Source of the DNA: Ensifer adhaerens
GTDB taxonomy: Bacteria > Pseudomonadota > Alphaproteobacteria > Rhizobiales > Rhizobiaceae
Assembly (NCBI RefSeq): GCF_020035535.1
Contig: NZ_CP083349.1
Coordinates: 3,801,001-3,865,000 of the forward strand
Length of the DNA: 64,000 nt
Reading direction: 5' to 3'
Translations under genes and position numbers: made by a program
The notes under the pieces: model-generated
Seen by the model: the letters and a program-made list of their open reading frames with translations, nothing else
What the model was told of the DNA's origin: nothing
The model's database searches: none
Part shown: positions 45,942 through 55,204 of the stretch, piece after piece
Layout of the letters: the number at the start of each line of letters is the position of its first letter
Numbering within the stretch: the first letter of the stretch is position 1

Positions 45942-46411
45942 CAGCGTTCTCCGTAGGAATCAAAAAGGCCGAGGCCGGTGCCGCCACCTGAGGGCTTGCG
46001 CGCGGTCCAGTCGGCCGGGGAAGGGGGGGTGGGCCTGGTCTCGCTCGAAGCCACGCTTGTGAAGTAGATCTCTTCGGCGGCCGCGAGATTGGGCGCCGGA
46101 ACGATGGAGCGCAGCGTCCAGTCTCGGGCCGTCAGGCTGCGTGCCACCAGAACCGGTCCTTCGAGGGCAACGAGCAGTCGCAGCGCGAGCTGCACCAGCA
46201 CCGATGCGAGGAAGCCGCCTGACAGGCTCGACAGGGAGATTAACGAAATCTGCAGAACAGCAACTGCGATTCCGATTACCCATTGGCGCTTGAAGAGAAG
46301 CCAGAGCGCCGGGAAGAGAAATGCGCCCCAGGAGAAACCGTCGGCGACGAAACGTGCCCGCTCGTCGTCGGCGCGCGCACCCGGCGGGGTGAGGATCATG
46401 TAAGAAGCCAT
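45941..46411 (-). CDS. DUF2628 membrane protein within the his operon
   Basis: A 156-residue protein with a short N-terminal part ([12 protein letters not shown]), two hydrophobic segments ([16 protein letters not shown] and [18 protein letters not shown]), further hydrophobic sequence and a Pro/Gly-rich C-terminus. It matches the DUF2628 pattern; function is unknown. Placement between hisB and hisH, with a coupled start at hisH, is the usual rhizobial order as I recall it. Confidence 0.78.
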   Translation of the reverse strand: MASYMILTPPGARADDERARFVADGFSWGAFLFPALWLLFKRQWVIGIAVAVLQISLISLSSLSGGFLASVLVQLALRLLVALEGPVLVARSLTARDWTLRSIVPAPNLAAAEEIYFTSVASSETRPTPPSPADWTARKPSGGGTGLGLFDSYGER

Positions 46412-46435
46412 GAGTCAAAGCCAGTGACTGGCCGC

Positions 46436-47044
46436 TTAGGCAAGGGTCCCCTTGGTCGAGGGAACGCGGCCGGCCTGGCGCGGGTCGATTTCGGTTGCGG
46501 TGCGGAGCACGCGGGCGACGGACTTGAAGCAGGTCTCGGCGATATGATGGTTGTTGGCGCCGTAGATGTTCTGGATATGCAGCGTGATCCCGGCGTGCTG
46601 GGCGAGTGCCTGGAAGAATTCGCGCACGAGTTCCGTGTCGAAGGTGCCGATCTTCGGCGAGGTGAACGTCACGTTCCAGACGAGGAACGGCCTGCCGGAA
46701 ACATCGACCGCCGCGCGCGTCATCGTCTCGTCCATGGCAAGGTCGAGTGAGGCGTAGCGGGTGATGCCGCGCCGGTCGCCGAGCGCCTTGGCGATGGCCT
46801 GGCCGATGGCAATGCCGGTGTCTTCGACCGTATGGTGGTCGTCGACATGCAGGTCGCCGTCCGTCTTGATCTCCATGTCGATCAGCGAATGGCGGGCGAG
46901 CTGGTCCAGCATATGGTCGAAGAAACCGACGCCGGTCGAGATCTTGGCGATCCCGGTACCGTCGATGTTGACCGATACGGATACCGCGGTTTCGTTGGTC
47001 TTTCGCGAAACTTCTGCGGTGCGGCTGGACGTGGCTTCTGCCAT
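46436..47044 (-). CDS. hisB: Imidazoleglycerol-phosphate dehydratase
   Basis: A 202-residue manganese enzyme. Metal-binding motifs are [30 protein letters not shown] and the Glu/His-rich repeats between them; length fits the monofunctional form (no phosphatase domain). The ATG at 47044 has CAGGAGAG upstream. It leads the hisB-DUF2628-hisHAFE-coaA operon and is divergent from hslV. Confidence 0.97.
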   Translation of the reverse strand: MAEATSSRTAEVSRKTNETAVSVSVNIDGTGIAKISTGVGFFDHMLDQLARHSLIDMEIKTDGDLHVDDHHTVEDTGIAIGQAIAKALGDRRGITRYASLDLAMDETMTRAAVDVSGRPFLVWNVTFTSPKIGTFDTELVREFFQALAQHAGITLHIQNIYGANNHHIAETCFKSVARVLRTATEIDPRQAGRVPSTKGTLA

Positions 47045-47283
47045 CGGGCTCTCCTGTATGCGCTGACGCGGCTCCTTATCAGGCAAAAGCTGAAATATCC
47101 AGAACCGAGCGGTCGATTCGAATCATCGGACGGGGGGTGCCGAACGAAGATTGCGCCCACGGCCTGTTGCCATTTGCAAACGTGTCTGCCGTACTTACAT
47201 AGGCCTCAAGCAACCAGGCTCGTGTCACGAGCCGCAACGCCCCAGTAAACGCCCCCATGTATCAGGGGCCGACAGGTAACTTC

Positions 47284-47841
47284 ATGAGCGAACATAATCC
47301 CTACGGAACGATGCATGCGACGACCATCATCACGGTACGCAAGGATGGCAAGGTGGTCATGGCCGGCGACGGCCAGGTGAGCCTCGGCCAGACCGTGATG
47401 AAGAGCAACGCGCGCAAGGTGCGGCGCCTCGCCAAGGGTGACGTCATTGCCGGCTTTGCCGGCGCCACCGCCGATGCCTTCACGCTGCTGGAACGGCTTG
47501 AGGCCAAGCTCGAGCAATATCCCGACCAGCTGATGCGCGCCGCCGTCGAGCTTGCCAAGGACTGGCGCACCAACAAGTATCTGCGCAATCTCGAAGCGAT
47601 GATGCTGGTGGCCGACAAGTCGATCACGCTGGCGATCACCGGCAATGGCGACGTTCTCGAACCCGAGCACGGCACCATCGCCATCGGATCGGGTGGCAAC
47701 TACGCCTTTGCGGCGGCCCGCGCCCTGATGGACAGCGACAAGTCGGCCGAGGATATCGCCCGTAGGGCGCTGCAGATCGCCGGTGACATCTGCGTCTATA
47801 CGAACCACAATATCGTGGTGGAGACGCTGGATGCCGAATGA
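47284..47841 (+). CDS. hslV: HslV, ATP-dependent protease proteolytic subunit
   Basis: A 185-residue proteasome-like peptidase forming the HslUV complex. The catalytic Thr is T13 in [13 protein letters not shown], so a 12-residue leader must be cut off, unlike E. coli where only Met is removed. [13 protein letters not shown] and [14 protein letters not shown] are typical. The ATG at 47284 has AGGTAA upstream. It overlaps the acetyltransferase start by 11 nt. Confidence 0.95.
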   Translation: MSEHNPYGTMHATTIITVRKDGKVVMAGDGQVSLGQTVMKSNARKVRRLAKGDVIAGFAGATADAFTLLERLEAKLEQYPDQLMRAAVELAKDWRTNKYLRNLEAMMLVADKSITLAITGNGDVLEPEHGTIAIGSGGNYAFAAARALMDSDKSAEDIARRALQIAGDICVYTNHNIVVETLDAE

Positions 47842-48355
47842 GCCCGCGCATGTCAGTTTCGTGCCGGTGGCCAATAGCCACCTGCCGCTACTGCATGCCT
47901 GGCTGAGCGAACCGCATGTGCGGCAATGGTGGGGCGATCCGGATAAGGAAGTGGAGCTGATCCGCGAGGGCTGTGCCACTGGAGAAGTGGAAGGCTTCAT
48001 CTTCCACGTGGCCGGCGAGCCGGCGGGCTATATCCAGTCGTGGGTGCCGGCCCAGTACCCGGACGACGAGCCCTGGGCGAAGGACATGCCGGACGATGTG
48101 CCCGGTATCGACATCTTCATCGGCCCGGCGGAACTGACAGGCAGGGGCGTCGCGTCGCTGGCGGTCAGGGCCTTTGCCGAGCGGCTCTTTGCCGCCGGCG
48201 CGCCGCGCGTCGTGATCGACCCCGATGCCGGCAACCGTCGGGCGGTCAGCGCCTACGCCAAGGCCGGTTTCGTGCCCTATGCAGAATGGATTGATGCATC
48301 CGGCCGCACGCTCCTGATGGAGTTGACGCGGACCGAGTTTGAGAGGACTACATGA
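47831..48355 (+). CDS. GNAT acetyltransferase, AAC(6')-like
   Basis: A 174-residue GNAT protein. [15 protein letters not shown] near the N-terminus resembles aminoglycoside 6'-N-acetyltransferases and related siderophore acyltransferases. The acetyl-CoA site is the [12 protein letters not shown] region and the C-terminal part has [13 protein letters not shown]. The real substrate is unknown and chromosomal location argues for a housekeeping role. The gene overlaps hslV by 11 nt and hslU by 4 nt, so it is co-translated with the protease genes. Confidence 0.85.
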   Translation: MPNEPAHVSFVPVANSHLPLLHAWLSEPHVRQWWGDPDKEVELIREGCATGEVEGFIFHVAGEPAGYIQSWVPAQYPDDEPWAKDMPDDVPGIDIFIGPAELTGRGVASLAVRAFAERLFAAGAPRVVIDPDAGNRRAVSAYAKAGFVPYAEWIDASGRTLLMELTRTEFERTT

Positions 48356-49656
48356 GTACGTTTTCACCCAGAGAAATCGTGTCGGAACTCGACCGTTTCA
48401 TCATCGGCCAGAACGACGCAAAGCGCGCCGTGGCCATCGCGCTGCGCAACCGCTGGCGCCGCCAGCAGCTCGGTGATGAACTGCGCGACGAGGTGATGCC
48501 GAAGAACATCCTGATGATCGGCCCGACGGGTGTCGGCAAGACCGAGATTTCGAGGCGCCTGGCCAAGCTCGCCGGTGCGCCCTTCGTCAAGGTCGAGGCG
48601 ACCAAGTTCACCGAGGTCGGTTATGTCGGCCGCGACGTCGAGCAGATCATCCGCGATCTCGTCGAGGTTGGTATCGGTCTCGTGCGCGAAAAGCGCCGCG
48701 CCGAGGTCAAGGCGAAGGCCCACCAGAATGCTGAAGAGCGCGTGCTCGACGCGTTGGTCGGCGCCACGGCGTCACCAGCGACGCGGGATTCGTTCCGCAA
48801 GAAGCTCCGCGCCAACGAACTCGACGACAAGGAAATCGAGATCGACATCGCCGAGAGCGGTGCGCCCGGCGGCTTCGAGATTCCGGGCATGCCCGGCGCC
48901 AATATCGGCGTCCTGAACCTCTCGGAAATGTTCGGCAAGGCAATGGGCGGTCGCACCAAGAAGGTCAAGACGACCGTCAAGGCTTCCTATGGCATGTTGA
49001 TCGACGACGAGTCCGATAAGCTGCTCGACAACGAGCAGATCCAGCGCGAGGCCATGAAAGCGGTCGAGGACGACGGCATCGTCTTCCTCGACGAGATCGA
49101 CAAGATCGCCTCGCGCGAGGGCGGCATGGGTGCGGGCGTATCACGCGAAGGCGTGCAGCGGGACCTGCTGCCGCTCGTCGAAGGTACGACCGTCGCGACG
49201 AAGTATGGGCCGGTCAAGACCGACCACATCCTCTTTATCGCGTCCGGCGCCTTCCACGTGGCCAAGCCCTCGGACCTGCTGCCGGAATTGCAGGGCCGTC
49301 TGCCGATCCGCGTCGAGCTTCGTGCGCTGACCAAGGAAGACTTCCGCCGCATCCTGACGGAGACCGAGGCAAGCCTCATCCGCCAGTACAAGGCGCTCCT
49401 GGATACTGAAGAGGTCAAGCTCGACTTCACCGACGATGCGATCGATGCGCTCGCCGATGTCGCGGTACAGCTGAACGCCACTGTCGAGAACATCGGCGCC
49501 CGCCGGCTGCAGACGGTGATGGAGCGTGTGTTGGACGAAATCTCGTTCAATGCGCCCGACCGTGCCGGCCACGAGGTGACGATTGACGCCGAATATGTGC
49601 GCAAGCATGTCGGCGATCTCGCCGCCAATACCGATCTGTCGCGCTACATCCTGTGA
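48352..49656 (+). CDS. hslU: HslU, ATP-dependent protease ATPase subunit
   Basis: A 434-residue AAA+ unfoldase for HslV. Walker A is [16 protein letters not shown] (P-loop 57-64), the pore loop is [11 protein letters not shown], Walker B is [10 protein letters not shown], and the C-terminal tail ending LSRYIL inserts into HslV. The N-terminal [16 protein letters not shown] is standard. A strong terminator follows. Confidence 0.97.
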   Translation: MSTFSPREIVSELDRFIIGQNDAKRAVAIALRNRWRRQQLGDELRDEVMPKNILMIGPTGVGKTEISRRLAKLAGAPFVKVEATKFTEVGYVGRDVEQIIRDLVEVGIGLVREKRRAEVKAKAHQNAEERVLDALVGATASPATRDSFRKKLRANELDDKEIEIDIAESGAPGGFEIPGMPGANIGVLNLSEMFGKAMGGRTKKVKTTVKASYGMLIDDESDKLLDNEQIQREAMKAVEDDGIVFLDEIDKIASREGGMGAGVSREGVQRDLLPLVEGTTVATKYGPVKTDHILFIASGAFHVAKPSDLLPELQGRLPIRVELRALTKEDFRRILTETEASLIRQYKALLDTEEVKLDFTDDAIDALADVAVQLNATVENIGARRLQTVMERVLDEISFNAPDRAGHEVTIDAEYVRKHVGDLAANTDLSRYIL

Positions 49657-49701
49657 CATTTCGGTCGTAGGTCATGCAAACGCCCGCAACCCTGAATGTG
49701 C

Positions 49702-49737
49702 AGGCCGCCTGTCTCTCGACAGGCGGCCTCATTTTTT
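49702..49737 (+). terminator. Rho-independent terminator after hslU
   Basis: AGGCCGCCTGT (49702-49712) and ACAGGCGGCCT (49719-49729) form a perfect 11-bp stem with a 6-nt loop, followed by T6. Confidence 0.92.
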
Positions 49738-49850
49738 CTAACACGGAGACGGTCACCGATCGTGGTTCGGGCATTTTTCCGACATGATCTTGGCGTAGGA
49801 GCCGCCCCGCCGACCAAGGCAGCCTCCACCAGTCATAGGAAGAAGAGATC

Positions 49851-50795
49851 GTGCGTTTCACCGCCTGCATGCTCGCTATCGCCACGTTTTGCCTGACCGC
49901 AAGCCAGTCAATCGCAGCGACCGCCGTTCCGCCGGGAAACCGCAATGTCGAGCAGCCCGGTATCCCCGGTGCATCCGTGCGCCGCACCAAGGCCGGCCGC
50001 ACCTCCTTCGACGCCAAGTTCGAGAAAGTCCGCGATCTGCTTGCGACCGACAAGCAGCTGATGAGCAAGATCAAGTCCGTGTCGCGCGCCTATGGCATCG
50101 CCCCGATCCATATGGTCGGCGCCATCGTCGGCGAGCACACCTACAACGTCGATGCCTACGACCGGCTGCAGTCCTACTACGTCAAGGCGGCTGCCTATGC
50201 CGGCAACAGCTTCCAGTTCGGCTACGACGGTGAAACCGTCACCGAATTCGTGGCGCGCCCGCAATTTGCCGAGTGCGGCGCCAAGAAGGGCGCCTATGCG
50301 CTCTGGAGCTGCCGCGAACGCGTCTGGAACAATGAGTTCCGCGGCAAATCGGTGGGCGGCAAGTCCTTCCCGAACAACCGCTTCAGCGCCGTCTTCTTCC
50401 AGCCGTTCTTCGCTGGCCAGACCTTCGGCCTCGGCCAGATCAACCCGCTGACCGCACTGATGCTGACCGACATCGTTGCCAAGACCTCGGGCTATGAGCA
50501 ACTCGACGAAAAGAATGCCGCCGGCGTCTATGAGGCGATCATGGATCCGGATGTGTCGCTCGCCTATATGGCGGCCTCGATCCGCCATTCGATCGACGTC
50601 TACAAATCGATCGCCGGTGTCGATATCTCCAACAATCCCGGGGTGACAGCGACGCTCTACAATGTCGGCAACCCGGACGGTCGCGCCGCAGCGCTTGCCG
50701 CCAAGATCCAGAGCGGCCAGGCGCAATGGCCGGAGGAGAACTATTACGGCTGGCTCGTCAACGACAAGCTTTCGGAGCTCGAAAGCTTGCTGTGA
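49851..50795 (+). CDS. DUF1402 secreted protein with lysozyme-like motifs
   Basis: A 314-residue exported protein with a signal peptide (about residues 1-23, cleavage near SIAA). The family is DUF1402 with no assigned role. Three stretches look like the catalytic framework of soluble lytic transglycosylases: E95 in AIVGEHTYN, FGLGQINPLTA at about 192-202 (compare GLMQI.P), and LYNVGNP at 269-275 (compare AYNAGxG). I infer a periplasmic peptidoglycan-active fold. It starts with GTG after AGGAAGAAGAGA. Confidence 0.72.
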   Translation: MRFTACMLAIATFCLTASQSIAATAVPPGNRNVEQPGIPGASVRRTKAGRTSFDAKFEKVRDLLATDKQLMSKIKSVSRAYGIAPIHMVGAIVGEHTYNVDAYDRLQSYYVKAAAYAGNSFQFGYDGETVTEFVARPQFAECGAKKGAYALWSCRERVWNNEFRGKSVGGKSFPNNRFSAVFFQPFFAGQTFGLGQINPLTALMLTDIVAKTSGYEQLDEKNAAGVYEAIMDPDVSLAYMAASIRHSIDVYKSIAGVDISNNPGVTATLYNVGNPDGRAAALAAKIQSGQAQWPEENYYGWLVNDKLSELESLL

Positions 50796-50808
50796 TTCAC
50801 GTGAAGCA
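50793..50808. other. parS-like ParB-binding site candidate 2
   Basis: TGATTCACGTGAAGCA matches the parS consensus TGTTTCACGTGAAACA at 14 of 16 positions and contains an intact CACGTG core. It starts on the TGA stop codon of the DUF1402 gene. Its first 13 bases are identical to candidate 1 at 40107. Confidence 0.55.
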
Positions 50809-50869
50809 CTTTCCTTGATTGCGCCGTAAAAACCTGAAATCATTGGCGCAATCGAGAAAGGCAATCACC

Positions 50870-52264
50870 ATGGACATGCGTCCGGAGCCCTTCGAACCGC
50901 CGGCTCCCGTTCCTCGCGTGGGCATCCCTTCCTACCTGAAGATCATCAGGACGGTCTTGCGCAATCCGCTCGAGCTATGGGGCGAGCCGTCCTATACGTT
51001 GCCCTGGATCGAGACGAAGTTCGTCACCCAGCGCACCCTGATCGTCAACGATCCCGGCCTCATCCGTCATATCCTCGTCGACAATGTCAGCAACTACGAG
51101 ATGTCGAAGGTGCGCCGGCTGATCCTCAGGCCGATCCTGCGTGACGGCCTGCTGACGGCCGAAGGCGAGGTCTGGAAGCGTTCGCGCAAGGCCATGGCGC
51201 CGGTGTTCACGCCGCGCCACGCCAAGGGTTTTGCCGGCCAGATGCTGCGGAGCGCCGAAGCATTCGTCGAGCGCTACGCCGGAGCCAGGAAGGCTCCGTT
51301 CACGACCAATGTCGCCAACGACATGACGGAACTGACATTCGACATCCTGGCCGAAACGCTGTTTTCGGGCGAGGTCGCCGTCGAGCGGGATGGCTTCGTC
51401 CAGAGCGTCGAGGAGCTGCTGCACCGCATGGGCCGCGTCGACCCGATGGACATCCTGCTCGCGCCGGAATGGGTTCCGCGCCCGACGCGCATCGGTGGCA
51501 AGAAGGTGATGAACCGTTTCCGCTCGATCGTCTCCGAGACCATGGCGCTGCGTCGTCGCAAGATGGTGGAGAATCCCGAACGGACGCCGCAGGATTTTCT
51601 GACTCTGCTTCTGCAGATCGAGGGCAGCCAGGGGCTTTCGACGGCCGAGATCGAGGACAATATCCTCACCTTCATCGGCGCCGGGCATGAGACGACCGCT
51701 CGGGCGCTCGCCTGGACGCTCTATTGCGTCGCCAATACGCCCGCCTATCGCGAGATCATGGAAGCCGAGATCGATGCGGCGATTGCAAGCGGTGCGGAGC
51801 CGGTCGACTGGCTCGGCCTGATGCCGCATGTGCTCGCCGCCTTCGAGGAGGCGATGCGGCTCTATCCGCCGGCGCCGTCGATCAACCGTGCCGCGATCGA
51901 GGAGGACGAGTGGACCGCTCCGTCCGGCGAGCGGGTGCGCATCCCCAAGGGGATCGCGGTGCTGATCATGCCCTGGACGCTGCATCGCCACGTGCTTTAC
52001 TGGGATAAGCCCCGCGCGTTCATGCCCGAGCGCTTCCTGCCGGAAAACCGTGAGAAGCTGCACCGCTATCAATATCTGCCCTTCGGCGCCGGCCCGCGCG
52101 TCTGCATCGGCGCGACCTTCGCGCTGCAGGAAGCGGTGATCGCGCTCGCGGTGATGATGCACCGCTACCGTTTCGATCCGACCGAGGAAACCAATCCCTG
52201 GCCGGTGCAGCGGCTCACTACTCAACCGCGGGGCGGGTTGCCGATGAAGGTTTCGGTTCGCTGA
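50870..52264 (+). CDS. Cytochrome P450
   Basis: A 464-residue soluble P450. The oxygen-binding I-helix motif is FIGAGHETTARAL, the K-helix ExxR is FEEAMRLYPP, and the heme-thiolate Cys is C412 in FGAGPRVCIG. No membrane anchor is seen. The ETT and RLYPP style is that of fatty-acid- or terpene-type P450s, but the substrate is unknown and no ferredoxin or reductase gene lies beside it. The ATG at 50870 is chosen at the family N-terminus. Its 3' end overlaps the convergent neighbour by 47 bp. Confidence 0.92.
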   Translation: MDMRPEPFEPPAPVPRVGIPSYLKIIRTVLRNPLELWGEPSYTLPWIETKFVTQRTLIVNDPGLIRHILVDNVSNYEMSKVRRLILRPILRDGLLTAEGEVWKRSRKAMAPVFTPRHAKGFAGQMLRSAEAFVERYAGARKAPFTTNVANDMTELTFDILAETLFSGEVAVERDGFVQSVEELLHRMGRVDPMDILLAPEWVPRPTRIGGKKVMNRFRSIVSETMALRRRKMVENPERTPQDFLTLLLQIEGSQGLSTAEIEDNILTFIGAGHETTARALAWTLYCVANTPAYREIMEAEIDAAIASGAEPVDWLGLMPHVLAAFEEAMRLYPPAPSINRAAIEEDEWTAPSGERVRIPKGIAVLIMPWTLHRHVLYWDKPRAFMPERFLPENREKLHRYQYLPFGAGPRVCIGATFALQEAVIALAVMMHRYRFDPTEETNPWPVQRLTTQPRGGLPMKVSVR

Positions 52265-52844
52265 AGGTCTTGCCGGGGATTGGCGACTGGACGGAGCGCA
52301 CCGGCGAGTCTGCCGGCTTCGGCTGCTGCAGCATCTTCGACGGCTTCTTGATCGTCTTGATCTGGGCGCAAGTGGCGTCGCCGACATTGTCGCAGGGCTT
52401 GTAGACGACGATCTCGCTTCCGGCGCCATCGTCCCACACCGCCTGGATCGTCAGTGTCTTCGCGGTGTCGGCCGGCAGCGAGATGTAGACATACTCGGCT
52501 GTCTCGTCGGCCGGCAGGTTGAAGGGGATCTGCGGATTGCACTTCGCCAGCGGAAAGCGCTGGTCGAGCGCGTCCGAATTGATCGAGTAGCGGATTTCCG
52601 ATAGCCGGCAATGCATCGTCTGCAATGCGGTGAAGTACACCAGCTGCCGGTCGTCATAGTCGCGAAACTGCACCCAGCCGGTCTGCTTGTTGGCGTCCAG
52701 CATCGCCTTGTAGATCGCGACATCGGGCAGTTGCGGCTTATACTCGTCTTCGGCATCCTGCGCTTGAGCGGCCCCCGTCGGTAACCAGAGGACGGCGGCT
52801 GACAGGAGCCAGGCGAGTATAGACGGACGGCGGCCTTCGAGCAT
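52218..52844 (-). CDS. Exported protein of unknown function
   Basis: A roughly 208-residue protein with a clear signal peptide (WLLSAAVLWLPTGAAQA, cleavage near residue 29). The mature part has four Cys (in TMHCRLSE, LAKCNPQ, YKPCDNV and ATCAQIK) that could form two disulphides, and a proline-rich tail. I do not recognise a family. I take the ATG at 52844 because it gives a normal signal peptide; a GTG at 52904 or ATG at 52889 would extend it. The 3' end lies within the P450 gene on the other strand. Confidence 0.7.
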   Translation of the reverse strand: MLEGRRPSILAWLLSAAVLWLPTGAAQAQDAEDEYKPQLPDVAIYKAMLDANKQTGWVQFRDYDDRQLVYFTALQTMHCRLSEIRYSINSDALDQRFPLAKCNPQIPFNLPADETAEYVYISLPADTAKTLTIQAVWDDGAGSEIVVYKPCDNVGDATCAQIKTIKKPSKMLQQPKPADSPVRSVQSPIPGKTFSEPKPSSATRPAVE

Positions 52845-52995
52845 GCGCAGGTGTCCCGATCTTTTGATCCGTGTCGCCCAGTTGATCATCGATGTCTGCG
52901 GCACGATGGTTTTCTATTGAAATATGTCATATCACCGCATCGATCCCCATTGAACCCGGGGCCTTGCGCCCCGCGCGAATTCCGGACTGCGCGAA

Positions 52996-54999
52996 TTGAC
53001 CTCTCATTTTCTTCTCGGCATCGACACCGGCGGCACCTACACCGACGCTGCTCTCTTCTCGGAAACGCAAGGGGTCGTCGCCAAGGCCAAGGCCCTGACG
53101 ACCCGCCATGACCTCGCAGTCGGTATCTCCGGCGCGGTCGAAGCGGTACTTGAACAGGCGAAAGTGCCGGTTTCCGCGATCAGCATGGTCTCGCTGTCGA
53201 CGACGCTGGCCACCAACGCCCTCGTCGAAGGGCAGGGCGGTCGCGCCGGCCTCGTCATGATCGGCTTCGGCCCAGAGGATCTGAAGCGCGATGGTCTCCT
53301 GGAAGCGCTCGGCTCCGATCCTGTGATCTTCCTGCCGGGTGGCCATAATGTGCATGGCGGCGAGACCCCGCTCGACATGAGCGAACTCGACGCTGCCCTG
53401 CCGGTACTTGCCGGCCAGGTCTCCTCCTTCGCCATTGCCGGCTACTTCGCCGTTCGCAATCCGGATCATGAAAGGCGGGTGCGGGATCGCATTCGCGAAG
53501 TCTCGCACCTGCCGGTCACCTGCAGCCACGAGCTGTCCTCTAAACTCGGAGGCCCGCGCCGCGCGCTGACGACGCTGCTCAATGCGCGCCTCGTCTCGAT
53601 GATCGACCGGCTGATCGGCTCCTGCGAAGGCTTCCTGAAGGCGCGCGGGATCGATGTGCCGATGATGGTGGTGCGCGGTGACGGCGCCCTGATCTCGGCG
53701 GAAGAAGCGCGGCTGCGGCCGATCGAAACGATCCTCTCCGGTCCGGCGGCAAGCCTCGTCGGCGCAAGGCATCTGACCGGTCTCGACAATGCGGTGGTCT
53801 CCGATATTGGCGGCACCACCACCGATGTCGCAGTTCTCGACGGCGGTCGGCCGCGACTCGATGCCGAAGGCGCCGTCGTCGGTGGTTTTCGCACCATGGT
53901 CGAGGCGGTTGCGATGCGGACCTATGGCCTCGGCGGCGATTCGGAAGTGCGCATCAACGACCGCGGCCTGAAGGCGAAGATCGATCTCGGACCACGCCGG
54001 CTGATGCCGCTCAGCCTTGCCGCCGCTCTTCATGGCGACGCCGTTATCTCTGTGCTCGAAAAACAGATGCGCGCCCAGCATACCGGGCGCCACAATGGCC
54101 GCTTTGCGGTCCGCACGGGGCTGCCGGATTACCTCGCAAGCGGCCTGCAACCGCAGGAGCAGGCGCTCTATGAGCGTATCGGTGCGGTTCCGGTTGCGCT
54201 GGAGACGCTGCTGGTCTCGACCCCGCAGAAGGCGACGCTCGACCGGCTGGTGGGGCGCGGGCTCGTCCATATCTGCGGTCTGACGCCGTCGGACGCCATG
54301 CATGTCCTCGGCCGGCAATCGCAATGGAACCTTGAGGCGGCCGAGCTTGGCATTCAGCTTGCGGCTCGCACCCGCGACGGCTCCGGCCAGCCGATCGCGT
54401 CGTCTCCGGAAGCGATGGCCCAGATGATCGTCGATCGGCTGACGCGGCAATCCTCCGAAGTCATTCTGCAGGCCTGCCTTGGCGAGGATGGCGCCGGCGC
54501 TATCGATCCCGCGGTTTCGCAGGCCGTCGATCGTGCGCTGACCCGGACGCCCGGCATCGTCCGTTTCTCGCTCGGCCTCGACCGCCCCCTGGTCGGCCTC
54601 GGTGCTTCGGCGCCGGTCTATTACCCGGCTATTGCTGAAATGCTCGGAACCGAAGCCGCCATTCCCGAAGAGGCCGGCGTCGCCAATGCGGTTGGCGCCG
54701 TGGTCGGCCAGGTGAGCGCCACGGTGACGGTTTTCGTCACGATGCCGGAGGAGGGCATTTTTGTCGTCAACGGTGCCGGAGCCAGCGAGCGCTTTCTCGA
54801 TCAGGAAAAGGCTTTCGACGCTGCACGTCGGCGGGCGGAGGCGGTGGCGCTGGAGACTGCGCGCACCAACGGCGCCGACGATCCCGCGTCGCTGTTGCGT
54901 GAGGAGATCGATGCGCCGGAAGTCGAGGGCAGCCGCAAGCTGATCGAGGCACGATTCATCGCGTCCGCGAGCGGTCGTCCACGCATCGCGCACAGCTGA
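52996..54999 (+). CDS. Hydantoinase A/5-oxoprolinase-family protein (HyuA-like)
   Basis: A 667-residue ASKHA-fold ATPase. The N-terminal phosphate loop is GIDTGGTYTDAALF, the second is SDIGGTTTDVAVLDGG, and STTLATNAL is typical of the hydantoinase/oxoprolinase N domain. Relatives hydrolyse hydantoins or 5-oxoproline, usually with an HyuB partner, or carboxylate acetone. No HyuB gene is adjacent. The start is a TTG at 52996; no ATG or GTG lies in frame between the upstream stop and the conserved N-terminus. The ribosome site is weak. Confidence 0.83.
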   Translation: MTSHFLLGIDTGGTYTDAALFSETQGVVAKAKALTTRHDLAVGISGAVEAVLEQAKVPVSAISMVSLSTTLATNALVEGQGGRAGLVMIGFGPEDLKRDGLLEALGSDPVIFLPGGHNVHGGETPLDMSELDAALPVLAGQVSSFAIAGYFAVRNPDHERRVRDRIREVSHLPVTCSHELSSKLGGPRRALTTLLNARLVSMIDRLIGSCEGFLKARGIDVPMMVVRGDGALISAEEARLRPIETILSGPAASLVGARHLTGLDNAVVSDIGGTTTDVAVLDGGRPRLDAEGAVVGGFRTMVEAVAMRTYGLGGDSEVRINDRGLKAKIDLGPRRLMPLSLAAALHGDAVISVLEKQMRAQHTGRHNGRFAVRTGLPDYLASGLQPQEQALYERIGAVPVALETLLVSTPQKATLDRLVGRGLVHICGLTPSDAMHVLGRQSQWNLEAAELGIQLAARTRDGSGQPIASSPEAMAQMIVDRLTRQSSEVILQACLGEDGAGAIDPAVSQAVDRALTRTPGIVRFSLGLDRPLVGLGASAPVYYPAIAEMLGTEAAIPEEAGVANAVGAVVGQVSATVTVFVTMPEEGIFVVNGAGASERFLDQEKAFDAARRRAEAVALETARTNGADDPASLLREEIDAPEVEGSRKLIEARFIASASGRPRIAHS

Positions 55000-55204
55000 T
55001 CTTTTCCATTTTGGAAACAATTCTTCGCATCCTTGCAGAATTGACAGGGAATGAATTGGTGAGAAACTGCGGCCGTTTCACGCGCGTATTGCGCATGGGC
55101 TGGTCCGTGACCCGCTTCAGGCGCAAGATCAACATGTTGGGGCGCTTTCATCGCATCCGGTCGGATCGGTGGCGCTCCTTACGTCTATTTCAAGGAGTTG
55201 GCAG

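Noticed and set aside
47253..47258. CCCCAT before hslV as a heat-shock sigma factor -10 box
   Set aside because: No CTTGAA-like -35 at the right distance; only half a promoter is visible.
52927..55020. 697-codon open frame opposite the HyuA-like gene
   Set aside because: Antisense shadow of a recognised family; Arg/Gly/Asp-rich with no domain.
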